Both the position numbers and the translations under genes were made by a program. Under the pieces are notes generated by a model. That model had not been told where the DNA came from and did no database searches. It saw only the letters and a list, made by a program, of their open reading frames with translations. From contig JAAXGS010000013.1 in assembly GCA_012271225.1 (NCBI GenBank), positions 1 to 19,900 on the forward strand: 19,900 nt of DNA. Direction: 5' to 3'. Shown one piece after another: positions 13,380-19,900 of this stretch (the first letter of the stretch is position 1; each line of letters opens with the position of its first letter). This stretch comes from Dehalococcoidia bacterium (GTDB lineage: Bacteria > Chloroflexota > Dehalococcoidia > UBA6926).

Positions 13380-13757
13380 ATGACACTCTATCCGGGACGA
13401 TTTGTGATCTCGCGTTCAGAGGACGGCGATGTGTGGGCCGAGCCCGCTCCGGGCGGGGTGGTGATCATGCGCGGACGCGCCACGCAGCCGGATGAGGGGG
13501 AGGCAGTTGCGGAGATGCGCCCGGATCAGATTGAGCGGCTTGACGCATGGGCGCATAAGGAGGGCGTGCTGGTGTCCTTCACCGGCGTCCTTGCGCGCCA
13601 GATCAAAGACCTCTCACGTGATGTTGGGCTGACGCCTCAGAACTTTGTGCTGGAGGCGTTGAACGCGTTCATTCAGGCGGGTGAGATGGCCGGTCATGGG
13701 CACTCTCACGCGCCGCCCGCGTCACAGGATATTGAGCTTGAGGGGCCGCGCCGCTAG
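13380..13757 (+). CDS. Unknown 125-aa protein with His-rich tail
   Basis: I do not recognise this protein. AAGGAG lies 9 nt before ATG 13380; the other ATG at 13373 is in a different frame. Residues 1-35 look like beta strands (RFVISRSEDGDVWAEPA, GVVIMRG). Residues 48-103 look helical, and LTPQNFVLEALNAFIQAGE (84-102) is reminiscent of the second half of ribbon-helix-helix proteins, though no operator-contact strand is clear. The tail GHGHSHAPP (105-113) could bind a metal such as nickel, zinc or copper. There is no signal peptide, membrane segment or cysteine. It is divergent from the Cys-rich A-type carrier (154 nt between the two starts) and convergent with the E2 gene, so a shared metal-related role is conceivable but unproven. 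Confidence 0.75.
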   Translation: MTLYPGRFVISRSEDGDVWAEPAPGGVVIMRGRATQPDEGEAVAEMRPDQIERLDAWAHKEGVLVSFTGVLARQIKDLSRDVGLTPQNFVLEALNAFIQAGEMAGHGHSHAPPASQDIELEGPRR

Positions 13758-13775
13758 CGCCGCCACGTTCGGCGC
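13757..13775. terminator. Short GC hairpin between convergent genes
   Basis: GCGCCG and CGGCGC form a 6-bp stem around CCACGTT directly after the stop of the 125-aa gene. It is positioned to separate it from the convergent E2 gene, but lacks a T-tract. Confidence 0.3.
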
Positions 13776-13801
13776 CCCAATTCGTTGATCGTTCACGCCC
13801 G

Positions 13802-15118
13802 CTACGCCTGGAGCAGGAGAAGAGAGGGGCGCTCAAGCAGTCGGCGGATTTCGTTCATGAACTGCGCGCCCTCCGCGCCGTCCGTCGCGCGGTGATCCGC
13901 GGACAGCGTTGCGGACATCACGTCGGCAATCATGATCTGTCCGTCGCGCGCCACCGGCGTCGGCAGGACGGACCCCACAGCGATGGCGCCCGCGTTGGGA
14001 GGCGTGATAATCGCGACAAAATCCTTGACCTGATACATGCCCAGATTTGAGACGGCAAAGCCGATGCCGTTCATCTCAACGGGGCGCAGCCGTCCCTCCC
14101 GTGAGCGTGTCACAAGGTCCCGTGAGCGCTGCGCAATGCGGAGCAGGCTGTCATCGCCAACGTCCGGCATCGCGGGCGCTATCAGGCCGCCCCCGTCCAT
14201 GGCGACGGCAATCGAAACGTCCGTCGTTGTGTTCGGGACGATGCCCTCCGCCTGCACCGTGACGTTGAAATGAGGATGCGCCCGCAGCGCCATGGCAACG
14301 GCCCTGATGATGAGATCGTTGACGGTCACGCGGCTGTCCGCGTCCAGTTCCTCATTGATCTCACGCCGCATTTGGGCGGCGCGCGTCATATCGATGTCAA
14401 TCGTGATGTAGTAGTGCGGCGCGGTCAGCTTGCTCAGCGACATGCGCCGCGCAATGGCTTGCCGCATCGGCGGCAGACCCGCCGGGACGACGATGCCGAT
14501 CTCCTCGGCGAACGGAGGCTCCATGGGCGTCCGGTCCGGCGCGGCGGGCTGCGCAACGGGTTGGGCATCCGCCGTCGCCGCGCGCGCGGCGATGTGCTCT
14601 TCAACGTCACCCCGCGTGATTCGTCCGCCCGGTCCCGTTCCGGTGACGTTTGCCTGAATCTCCGCCAGAGGAATGCCCGCCTGCTCCGCGATGCGGCGCG
14701 CGACGGGAGTCACCGGAACGCGCGCCGGAGCGGGCGCGGCTTCATCGGGTTCAGGCGAGGGAGTGGCGGGAGGGGGAGCGGGCGGCTGCGCCGGGGCGGA
14801 CGAGGGAACGGGCGGGGCGGGGGATTCCGGCGCCGCGTCCACAGCGGTTCCGGGAGGCGGCGTCTCCGGGATCTCCTCGCCCGGCTCCGTAATCAGGCCG
14901 ATGGTCTGACCCACGGGAACCATGACACCCTCCGGAATCAGAATGCGCGCCATGATCCCGGACTCATACGCCTCCAGCTCCACGGTGGCCTTGTCCGTCT
15001 CGATTTCCGCGATGGCCTCTCCGCGCGAGACCGCGTCGCCCTCCTGTTTCAGCCATCGGACAACCATGCCCTCGGTCATGTCGAAACCCATCTGCGGCAT
15101 GATCACGTCGCTCGCCAC
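13802..15118 (-). CDS. pdhC: Dihydrolipoamide acyltransferase, E2 of 2-oxoacid dehydrogenase
   Basis: This 438-residue E2 forms the core of the complex and transfers the acyl group from its lipoyl arm to CoA. Residues 1-77 are a single lipoyl domain with the modified lysine K43 in ETDKATVE. An Ala/Pro-rich linker (82-133) leads to the E1/E3-binding domain (about 135-176, VTPVARRIAEQAGIPL and GTGPGGRITRGDVEEHI). A second linker precedes the catalytic domain (about 205-438) with the active site DHRATDG (H409, D413). The start is GTG at 15116-15118, preceded by AAGGGGGA at 7 nt, and 16 nt after the E1beta stop. Acetyl specificity is inferred from the operon; acetoin or branched-chain complexes have similar E2 proteins. 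It is the last gene of the operon. Confidence 0.93.
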   Translation of the reverse strand: MASDVIMPQMGFDMTEGMVVRWLKQEGDAVSRGEAIAEIETDKATVELEAYESGIMARILIPEGVMVPVGQTIGLITEPGEEIPETPPPGTAVDAAPESPAPPVPSSAPAQPPAPPPATPSPEPDEAAPAPARVPVTPVARRIAEQAGIPLAEIQANVTGTGPGGRITRGDVEEHIAARAATADAQPVAQPAAPDRTPMEPPFAEEIGIVVPAGLPPMRQAIARRMSLSKLTAPHYYITIDIDMTRAAQMRREINEELDADSRVTVNDLIIRAVAMALRAHPHFNVTVQAEGIVPNTTTDVSIAVAMDGGGLIAPAMPDVGDDSLLRIAQRSRDLVTRSREGRLRPVEMNGIGFAVSNLGMYQVKDFVAIITPPNAGAIAVGSVLPTPVARDGQIMIADVMSATLSADHRATDGAEGAQFMNEIRRLLERPSLLLLQA

Positions 15119-15134
15119 GGCTGCTTCCCCCTTA

Positions 15135-16112
15135 TTACGCCTGGAACAGGCTGCGAACCTTGTCCGCGACCGCCTCCGCAGTCGGAATCGTCAAGAGTTC
15201 AAGCGGCCGGGAATAGGGCGTCGGCACATTCACCCCGGCCACGCGGAGGACGGGGGCGTCAAGCGAGTCAAAGGCGCGCTCATTGATCTGCGCGATGACC
15301 TCGCCGGCGAATCCGCCAAACTCCCACGTCTCCTCAACGACAACGGCGCGGTTTGTCCTGTTCACGGAATCGATGATCGTCCCGGAATCCAGCGGCAGCA
15401 GGGAACGGAGATCGATGACCTCGGCGCTGATGCCCTCCGCCTCCAGAATGTCCGCCGCGCTCAGCGCAACGGGCGTCATGCGGAGATAGGCGATGATGCT
15501 GACGTCCGTCCCCGGCCGGGCCACGCTGGCGGACCCAATGGGCACGGTGTACGGCTCATCCGGCACCTCGGCGCGGCTCCCGTAGAGCAGGGAGTGCTCA
15601 ACGTACATGACCGGGTTGGGGTCCGCCATCGCTGAGCGGAACAGGCCAAGCGCGTCCGCGGGGTTGGACGGAGTGACGACCTTGATGCCGGGGACGCGGG
15701 CGTACCACGCCTCCAGGCTCTGTGAGTGCGTCGCGGCCAGCATGTTGCCGCCTCCGCTGACGGTGCGGATGACCAGGGGGACGGTCATCTGCCCGCCGGA
15801 CATGTAGCGGGCCTTGGCGGCGAGGTTGACAATCTGATCCATGGCGAGCAGAGAGAAGTTGATCGTCATGATCTCGACGATGGGCCTCATTCCGGCAATT
15901 GCCGCGCCAATGCCCGCCCCAACGAAACCGGACTCGGAGATCGGCGTATCGATGATGCGCTCCTCTCCGTATTGCTCCAGGAAGCCCTTGGTCACGGCGT
16001 AGGAGCCGCCGTACGCGCCGACGTCCTCACCCATGATGACCGTCTCCGGGTTGGCGGCAAGCGCCTCCTCCAGCCCGACGCGGATCGCCTCCCGGTACGT
16101 CAGCTGTGGCAT
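15135..16112 (-). CDS. pdhB: 2-Oxoacid dehydrogenase E1 component, beta subunit
   Basis: This 325-residue subunit pairs with E1alpha to decarboxylate the 2-oxoacid and acylate the lipoyl group. Family features are LTYREAI at the start, GEDVGAYGG (28-36), DTPISESGFVG with the TPP-activating glutamate E60, GGGNMLAATHSQSLEAW with H129, VVTPSNPADALGL, and the C-terminal transketolase domain with VIDLRSLLPLD and VVVEETWEFGG. The gene ends with tandem TAA TAA and is followed 16 nt later by E2. There is no strong Shine-Dalgarno sequence; the ATG position fits the family. Substrate is probably pyruvate, though acetoin dehydrogenase E1beta is close in sequence. Confidence 0.94.
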   Translation of the reverse strand: MPQLTYREAIRVGLEEALAANPETVIMGEDVGAYGGSYAVTKGFLEQYGEERIIDTPISESGFVGAGIGAAIAGMRPIVEIMTINFSLLAMDQIVNLAAKARYMSGGQMTVPLVIRTVSGGGNMLAATHSQSLEAWYARVPGIKVVTPSNPADALGLFRSAMADPNPVMYVEHSLLYGSRAEVPDEPYTVPIGSASVARPGTDVSIIAYLRMTPVALSAADILEAEGISAEVIDLRSLLPLDSGTIIDSVNRTNRAVVVEETWEFGGFAGEVIAQINERAFDSLDAPVLRVAGVNVPTPYSRPLELLTIPTAEAVADKVRSLFQA

Positions 16113-16174
16113 GGCGGCGCAGCCTTTGCCGTCAGCGCCCGTGCGCCGTCCGCGTGATCATTCACCGCGCCGCC

Positions 16175-17155
16175 TCACGCGTACACATCCGTGTACAGCT
16201 CATCCGGCGAGGGAAACGGAGATTCAAGCGCGAAACGGATGGCGGCGTTCACCTCATCCTCGACGTCCGCGTCAATGGTGTCGATCTCATCGGGTGTGGC
16301 GAGGCCGCTCTCATGCAGCCGCGCGGTCAACAACCTGATGGGGTCCAGATCCAGCCACGGCTCAACCTCGTGTTGCTGCCGATACTCGAGGGGGTCCGCC
16401 ATGGAATGGCCGCGGAATCGATACGTCATGATCTCAAGAAAGTAGGGGCCGTTCCCCTCGCGGATATAGTCGATGGCGGTCTGCGTGGCCTCCCGGACGT
16501 CAAAGACGTCCTGGCCGTTGTCAACTCGACGGCTGCGGATGTTGTGGCGGTCCGCCAGCCGGTGAATGACGGGTTGCGCGGAGGCGCGCTCCACGCGTGT
16601 TCCCATGCCAAAGCCATTGTTTTCAAGCAGAAAGAGCACGGGGAGTTGCCACAGCGAGGCCAGGTTCATGGATTCATGGAACTCACCCTCATTGACTGCG
16701 CCGTCACCCAAAAAGCACACAACCAATGAGTCCTGCCCGCGGTAGCGGTTGGCAAAGGCGAGACCAACAGCCAGCGGCATCTGCCCTCCGACAATGGCAT
16801 GGCCGCCCATGAACCCCCTGCTCACGTCAAAGAAGTGCATGGAGCCGCCCTTGCCCCCGCTCACGCCCGTCGCCTTGCCGAAGAGCTCCGCCATGCACGC
16901 CGCCGTGTCAAGGCCGCGGGCCAGCGCGTGGCCGTGATCCCTGTAGTGGGTGACGATACGGTCATCCTCACGCAGAAGGGAGATGACGCCGACGGCGACG
17001 GCCTCCTCTCCGATGTAGAGATGCAGAAAGCCGCCGATGTTGCCGCGGGCGTAATGCTCCGCGCTGCGCTCCTCAAAGCGCCGAATCAGTTTCATGCTCC
17101 TGAGCAGCGTCAGGAGTTCAGCCCGGGGAATTGTCAGATCCGTCTGCGTGCTCAC
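16175..17155 (-). CDS. pdhA: 2-Oxoacid dehydrogenase E1 component, alpha subunit
   Basis: This 326-residue subunit binds thiamine diphosphate through GDGAVNEGEFHESMN (150-164) and ENNGFGM (178-184). Other features are MKLIRRFEER (21-30), YIGEEAVAVG, THYRDHGHALARG and the active-site loop with YRFRGHSMADP. I chose the GTG at 17153-17155 because GGAGGAG lies just upstream; the in-frame GTG five codons earlier has no ribosome-binding site. It starts 20 nt after lpd and lies 62 nt before E1beta. The length and the separate alpha/beta subunits fit pyruvate dehydrogenases of Gram-positive type or acetoin dehydrogenase; lack of acetoin-specific neighbours favours pyruvate. Confidence 0.94.
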   Translation of the reverse strand: MSTQTDLTIPRAELLTLLRSMKLIRRFEERSAEHYARGNIGGFLHLYIGEEAVAVGVISLLREDDRIVTHYRDHGHALARGLDTAACMAELFGKATGVSGGKGGSMHFFDVSRGFMGGHAIVGGQMPLAVGLAFANRYRGQDSLVVCFLGDGAVNEGEFHESMNLASLWQLPVLFLLENNGFGMGTRVERASAQPVIHRLADRHNIRSRRVDNGQDVFDVREATQTAIDYIREGNGPYFLEIMTYRFRGHSMADPLEYRQQHEVEPWLDLDPIRLLTARLHESGLATPDEIDTIDADVEDEVNAAIRFALESPFPSPDELYTDVYA

Positions 17156-17175
17156 GGCTCCTCCATACACCGAGT

Positions 17176-18552
17176 CTACATGTGTATGGCCTCACCGAAC
17201 GCCGCCAGTGACGCCTCCATCAGAGTCTCTGACAGCGTGGGGTGGGGATGGACGGCGCGGCCGATCTCCAGCGGCGTCGCCTCAAGCATCCTGGCCACGG
17301 ACAACTCTCCCAGAAGCTCTGACGTTTCCGGCCCAATCATCTGCGCCCCCAGCAGCGCGCCGGTCTCCTCATCGCTGACGATCTTGATCAGGCCGGCGTA
17401 ATCGCCCAGGGCAAGCGCCTTGCCGTTGGCGCGGTAGGGGAATCGACCAACCTTCGTTATATGCCCCTGTTCCGCCGCCTGCGCCTCCGTCAACCCCACG
17501 CTTGCGACCTGCGGATGGCAGTAGACGGCGCGGGGGATGTCATCCCTGACCAGGGGTCGCGTGTCGTGGCCGGCGATGGCCTCCGCGGTCAGGATGCCCT
17601 GCGCCATGGCGGCGTGCGCCAGAAGCGGCGGGCCCGTGACATCGCCGATGGCATAGACGCCGGGCGCGGTCGTGCGCATCGCCTCGTCGCAGGTGATGTA
17701 GCCGCCGGCCCCGGTCTCGATTCCGGCTGCGTCCAGTCCAAGCCCCTCCGTCCGGCCTTCCATGCCAACGGCAACCAGGGCCATGTCGTACGGAATGATG
17801 CGCGCCGCGCCGGCCGTGTCGATCTCGGCCCCGCCTGTGGTCAGGCGCGCGACACGGCTGCCCGTCAGCACGTCAATGCCCTGCCGGGAGAGTGAGTCCT
17901 GCAGGATTGTCGTGATCTCCTCATCCTCGCCCGGCAGGAGGCGGGGCGTGAGCTCCACAAGGGTGACGGCGCTGCCGTAGGAGCGGTAGAAATACGCGAA
18001 CTCACAGCCGGTTGCGCCGCCGCCAACAATCAGAACCCGCTCCGGCAGAGTCCGGCGCTCAAGCGCGTGCCTGCTTGTCACCACGGTCTCGCCGTTGACG
18101 TCCAGACCCGGAATCGCGCGCTCCCGCGCGCCCGTTGCGATGACGATGGCCTTCTCCGCGTGAACGGGTTCCGGCTGCCCGTCCAGCGCCACGGTTTGAG
18201 CGTCAAGCAGGCGGCCGCGATCCTTGATGACGGTGACGTTGGCGGCGCGCAGCAGACTTGCGACGCCGCGAACAAGCCGATTCACCACCTTGCGGGATCG
18301 GTCAATCGCGGCGTCGAGGCTCGGCTCGACCGTGCCCACCCGTATTCCAAACTCCGCCGCGTTCGTGATCGTATTCAGAACGTCCGCATTACGCAGAAGG
18401 GCCTTGGAGGGAATGCATCCCCAGTTGAGGCACAGCCCGCCCAGCTCATCCGGCTCAATGAGAGCGACGCGCATTCCAAGCTGCGCGGCCCTGATCGCGC
18501 AGACGTAGCCGCCGGGGCCGGCGCCCAAAATGATCACGTCGTATGCTGTCAT
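17176..18552 (-). CDS. lpdA: Dihydrolipoamide dehydrogenase (E3)
   Basis: This 458-residue FAD enzyme reoxidises the dihydrolipoyl arms of E2 and reduces NAD. It begins with the FAD-binding GAGPGG (10-15) and has the redox disulfide C41/C46 in GGLCLNWGCIPSK. The NAD-binding GGGATGCEFAYF segment, the second FAD motif ending VYAIGDVTG, and the C-terminal dimer-interface HPHPTLSETLMEA with its His-Glu pair are all present. ATG 18550-18552 is chosen because TAYDVIILG aligns with family starts; GGAGG lies rather far upstream (about 13 nt), and the longer in-frame extension crosses the promoter. It is the first gene of the operon with E1alpha, E1beta and E2, a less common order since E3 is more often last. 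Confidence 0.96.
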   Translation of the reverse strand: MTAYDVIILGAGPGGYVCAIRAAQLGMRVALIEPDELGGLCLNWGCIPSKALLRNADVLNTITNAAEFGIRVGTVEPSLDAAIDRSRKVVNRLVRGVASLLRAANVTVIKDRGRLLDAQTVALDGQPEPVHAEKAIVIATGARERAIPGLDVNGETVVTSRHALERRTLPERVLIVGGGATGCEFAYFYRSYGSAVTLVELTPRLLPGEDEEITTILQDSLSRQGIDVLTGSRVARLTTGGAEIDTAGAARIIPYDMALVAVGMEGRTEGLGLDAAGIETGAGGYITCDEAMRTTAPGVYAIGDVTGPPLLAHAAMAQGILTAEAIAGHDTRPLVRDDIPRAVYCHPQVASVGLTEAQAAEQGHITKVGRFPYRANGKALALGDYAGLIKIVSDEETGALLGAQMIGPETSELLGELSVARMLEATPLEIGRAVHPHPTLSETLMEASLAAFGEAIHM

Positions 18553-18599
18553 GCGATGCCGATTGCCTCCGTCACTCCGCCCGGGCGCGTGGCATGATG

Positions 18600-18619
18600 T
18601 ATGCTGTACATTAAGCATA
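18600..18619. promoter_or_regulatory. Candidate operator dyad at the lpd promoter
   Basis: TATGCT-GTACATTA-AGCATA is a 20-bp dyad with perfect 6-bp arms. Its right arm, read on the minus strand, is the candidate -10 of the lpd operon, so a dimeric regulator bound here would compete with polymerase. Confidence 0.45.
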
Positions 18620-18643
18620 AAGAAGTCACGCCCAAAACGTGAA
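18614..18643 (-). promoter_or_regulatory. Candidate promoter of the dehydrogenase operon
   Basis: On the minus strand TTCACG (18638-18643) and TATGCT (18614-18619) are separated by 18 nt, each with 4 of 6 consensus matches. The start would be near 18607, about 55 nt before lpd. Confidence 0.4.
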
Positions 18644-18646
18644 GGC

Positions 18647-18676
18647 TTGACAGACGCTTGCGGCACGGGCTATTGA
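18647..18676 (+). promoter_or_regulatory. Candidate promoter of the SufT-like gene
   Basis: A perfect -35, TTGACA (18647-18652), is followed after 18 nt by TATTGA (18671-18676), a weak -10. The TATAAC at 18702-18707 is too close to the ribosome-binding site to serve easily as the -10. Confidence 0.4.
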
Positions 18677-18724
18677 CTAAAGAGAGAAATGTGCGCGACG
18701 GTATAACGTCAGGAGGAAAATAGA

Positions 18725-19036
18725 GTGTCCGCGACAGTTACTGATGAGCAAGTGGTGGATATTCTGCGGACCTGCTATGACCCGGAGATCCCGCTCAATA
18801 TCTATGACTTGGGTCTCATCTATGACATTGATATCCGTGAGGACACCGTCTACATCACCATGACGCTGACCGCCCCCGGCTGCCCGATGGCGGGGACCGT
18901 TGGCCCGGAAGTTGAGAACCGCCTCCTCGAGATCGAGGGCGTGAATGATTCTCAGGTCGATATCGTGTGGGATCCGCCCTGGACTCCGGAAATGCTCCGG
19001 CCTGAGGCAAAGGAACTCCTGGCCGGACTCATGTGA
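18725..19036 (+). CDS. SufT/PaaD-like DUF59 (MIP18-family) protein
   Basis: This 103-residue protein has the DUF59/MIP18 signatures DPEIPLNIYDLGLIYDI (19-35) and MTLTAPGCPMA (46-56) with the conserved cysteine C53, and ends with the VDIVWDPPWTPEM block. Members such as SufT help mature Fe-S proteins and were linked to lipoate-dependent metabolism in Staphylococcus; PaaD is a related subfamily of the phenylacetate pathway, whose other genes are absent here. The start is GTG 18725-18727 with a perfect AGGAGG 8 nt upstream. It is divergent from lpd (172 nt between starts), which fits a shared Fe-S/lipoate role. A stand-alone length near 100 residues is typical. Confidence 0.9.
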   Translation: MSATVTDEQVVDILRTCYDPEIPLNIYDLGLIYDIDIREDTVYITMTLTAPGCPMAGTVGPEVENRLLEIEGVNDSQVDIVWDPPWTPEMLRPEAKELLAGLM

Positions 19037-19247
19037 ACAGGCCGCGCCCTTTGAAAAGCGTTTACGCAATACAGCCGCACGCCGCCTGCCTGTTGGATGA
19101 TTCCTTCAGCGCGCGTCATTGCGGATGTGCGGCAGATTCAGAAAAGAATGCATCGGTCATCCCGCTTGTCCGTACGGTGAGAGGCAAGCATGTATCAGGT
19201 AGCGCAATGTTCAGCGGACGGGGAATGAGTGGAGGGTGACAGAATTG

Positions 19248-19900
19248 ATGAACGCCGGTTCCTTTGGCCAGTCATTGGATGGCCGCACCAGGGCCTTGAT
19301 TGAGATTGCGGCTGCGGCGGTGCTTGGTGATGAGGGCGCAAAGCAGCAGACTGTGACAAATGCGCTTGCCGCCGGCGCGGATCACACGGAAATCCTGGAT
19401 GTCCTGACCGTTGCCGCGCACGTTCAACAGCGCACCAGCCTCACATCCATTCTGCGGGGTATTCAGGGCGTGGAAGCGCCCGCGATGACGCAGGCGCCCC
19501 CTGTCACACAGAGAACGACACGGCGAACGCGGAGACAACAGGTTCCGGAAGCGCCGGCCCAGCCCGCGCAGCCCGAAGAGCCTGCGCAGCCCGAAGAGCC
19601 GCCGCGCCGCCGGCGCGGCCGCCCCCCGGGGAGCCGAAACGTCGCCCGACGGACAACCGAGGAGCCGACGGAAGCGGCGCCCCCCGCGCCGCCCCCGCAA
19701 CCGGAGGAGGTCGTGGAGATTGCGGCGGCGTTCTCCTCACGGGAGGATTTCTGGAATCAACTGGTGACGCGCTTCCAGGAGAAGATGCCGGACGCCCGCA
19801 TGTCCCGCACGGAGGGCCCGCGTGAGAGAACCGTCCGGATGGGGCGCGGCAAGATCGGCCTCAATTGGGCATTCCGCCGACAGGGCCGCTTTGCCGTTCA
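19248..19900 (+). CDS. CMD-like / AT-hook / DUF4268-like fusion (C-terminus cut by window)
   Basis: 217 residues are visible. Residues about 9-60 (LDGRTRALIEIAAAAVLGDE, then NALAAGADHTEILDVLTVAA) resemble the helical core of carboxymuconolactone decarboxylase/AhpD proteins, but without the CxxC pair, so no peroxidase chemistry is expected. Residues 75-155 are a Pro/Ala/Glu linker with the repeated QPEEP and an AT-hook-like core RRRRGRPPGSRN (120-131). From about 163, SSREDFWNQLVTRFQEKMP and MGRGKIGLNWAF resemble DUF4268, a domain found in nuclease-like or defence-associated proteins whose own function is unclear. ATG 19248 has GGAGGG 11 nt upstream; an in-frame TTG at 19245 would have better spacing. 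DNA binding is inferred from the AT-hook. Domain names are from motif memory. Confidence 0.7.
   Translation, partial: MNAGSFGQSLDGRTRALIEIAAAAVLGDEGAKQQTVTNALAAGADHTEILDVLTVAAHVQQRTSLTSILRGIQGVEAPAMTQAPPVTQRTTRRTRRQQVPEAPAQPAQPEEPAQPEEPPRRRRGRPPGSRNVARRTTEEPTEAAPPAPPPQPEEVVEIAAAFSSREDFWNQLVTRFQEKMPDARMSRTEGPRERTVRMGRGKIGLNWAFRRQGRFAV
19562..19597 (+). repeat. Short tandem repeat in the linker of the fusion gene
   Basis: GCGCAGCCCGAAGAGCC occurs twice in a row with an 18-nt period and encodes the repeated QPEEP of the linker just before the AT-hook. It is a small in-frame duplication. Confidence 0.7.

Noticed and set aside
14270..15286. Plus-strand open frame of about 338 codons opposite the E2 and E1beta genes
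   Set aside because: Arg/Gly-rich low-complexity translation antisense to the E2 linker; no motif or ribosome-binding site of note.
16113..16174. Possible small gene or regulatory element between E1alpha and E1beta
   Set aside because: The 62-nt gap shows no strong hairpin, promoter or open frame; it is an ordinary operon spacer.
19037..19247. Possible 68-codon gene after the SufT-like gene
   Set aside because: The frame at 19033-19239 overlaps the SufT-like stop, has mixed composition and no clear ribosome-binding site. I see no other gene, RNA or strong promoter in this gap.

Overview
The window is about 19.9 kb of GC-rich, densely coded bacterial DNA with short intergenic gaps and no rRNA, tRNA, insertion sequence, phage gene or CRISPR array that I could recognise. 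Most genes are core metabolism or core translation machinery. A stand-alone myo-inositol-phosphate synthase beside a PimA/MshA-type glycosyltransferase, a small DUF5679-like protein, and an acetoin/branched-type pyruvate dehydrogenase cluster would fit Chloroflexota (Dehalococcoidia-like), with Actinobacteria as an alternative. This placement is an impression from protein style, not a phylogeny.

Layout. Bases 1-3612 (minus strand): inositol-phosphate synthase, a GT4 glycosyltransferase and a C-terminally cut transaldolase, a sugar-phosphate and inositol-lipid or thiol block. Bases 3822-4502 (plus): a PHP-domain protein whose first metal motif is QxQ instead of HxH. Bases 4522-4722 (minus): a 66-aa DUF5679-like protein that has lost its zinc-ribbon cysteines and is driven by a near-consensus promoter. 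Bases 4869-10027 (minus): the transcription/translation operon nusA-ylxR-infB-rbfA-truB, preceded by a promoter, a leader with an intrinsic terminator and then nusA, which looks like an attenuation arrangement. Bases 10223-12672 (minus): a PhoB/PhoR-type two-component pair. Bases 12812-13225 (minus): an A-type Fe-S carrier homologue with a tail of four CAC motifs, divergent from an unknown 125-aa protein with a His-rich tail (13380-13757, plus). Bases 13802-18552 (minus): a complete 2-oxoacid (probably pyruvate) dehydrogenase operon, lpd-E1alpha-E1beta-E2. Bases 18725-19036 (plus): a SufT/PaaD-like DUF59 protein, divergent from lpd. Bases 19248-19900 (plus, cut by the window end): an apparent fusion of a carboxymuconolactone-decarboxylase-like helical domain, an AT-hook linker and a DUF4268-like domain.

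How they fit together. The lipoylated E2 depends on lipoyl synthase, an Fe-S enzyme, and the dehydrogenase operon is bracketed by two Fe-S assembly-type genes (A-type carrier homologue and SufT-like), so a shared Fe-S/lipoate theme is plausible. Three proteins (PHP, DUF5679-like, A-type carrier) have lost canonical metal ligands, while the carrier has gained a Cys-rich tail. Together with the domain fusion at the right edge and the nusA leader, these are the most unusual parts of an otherwise housekeeping region.
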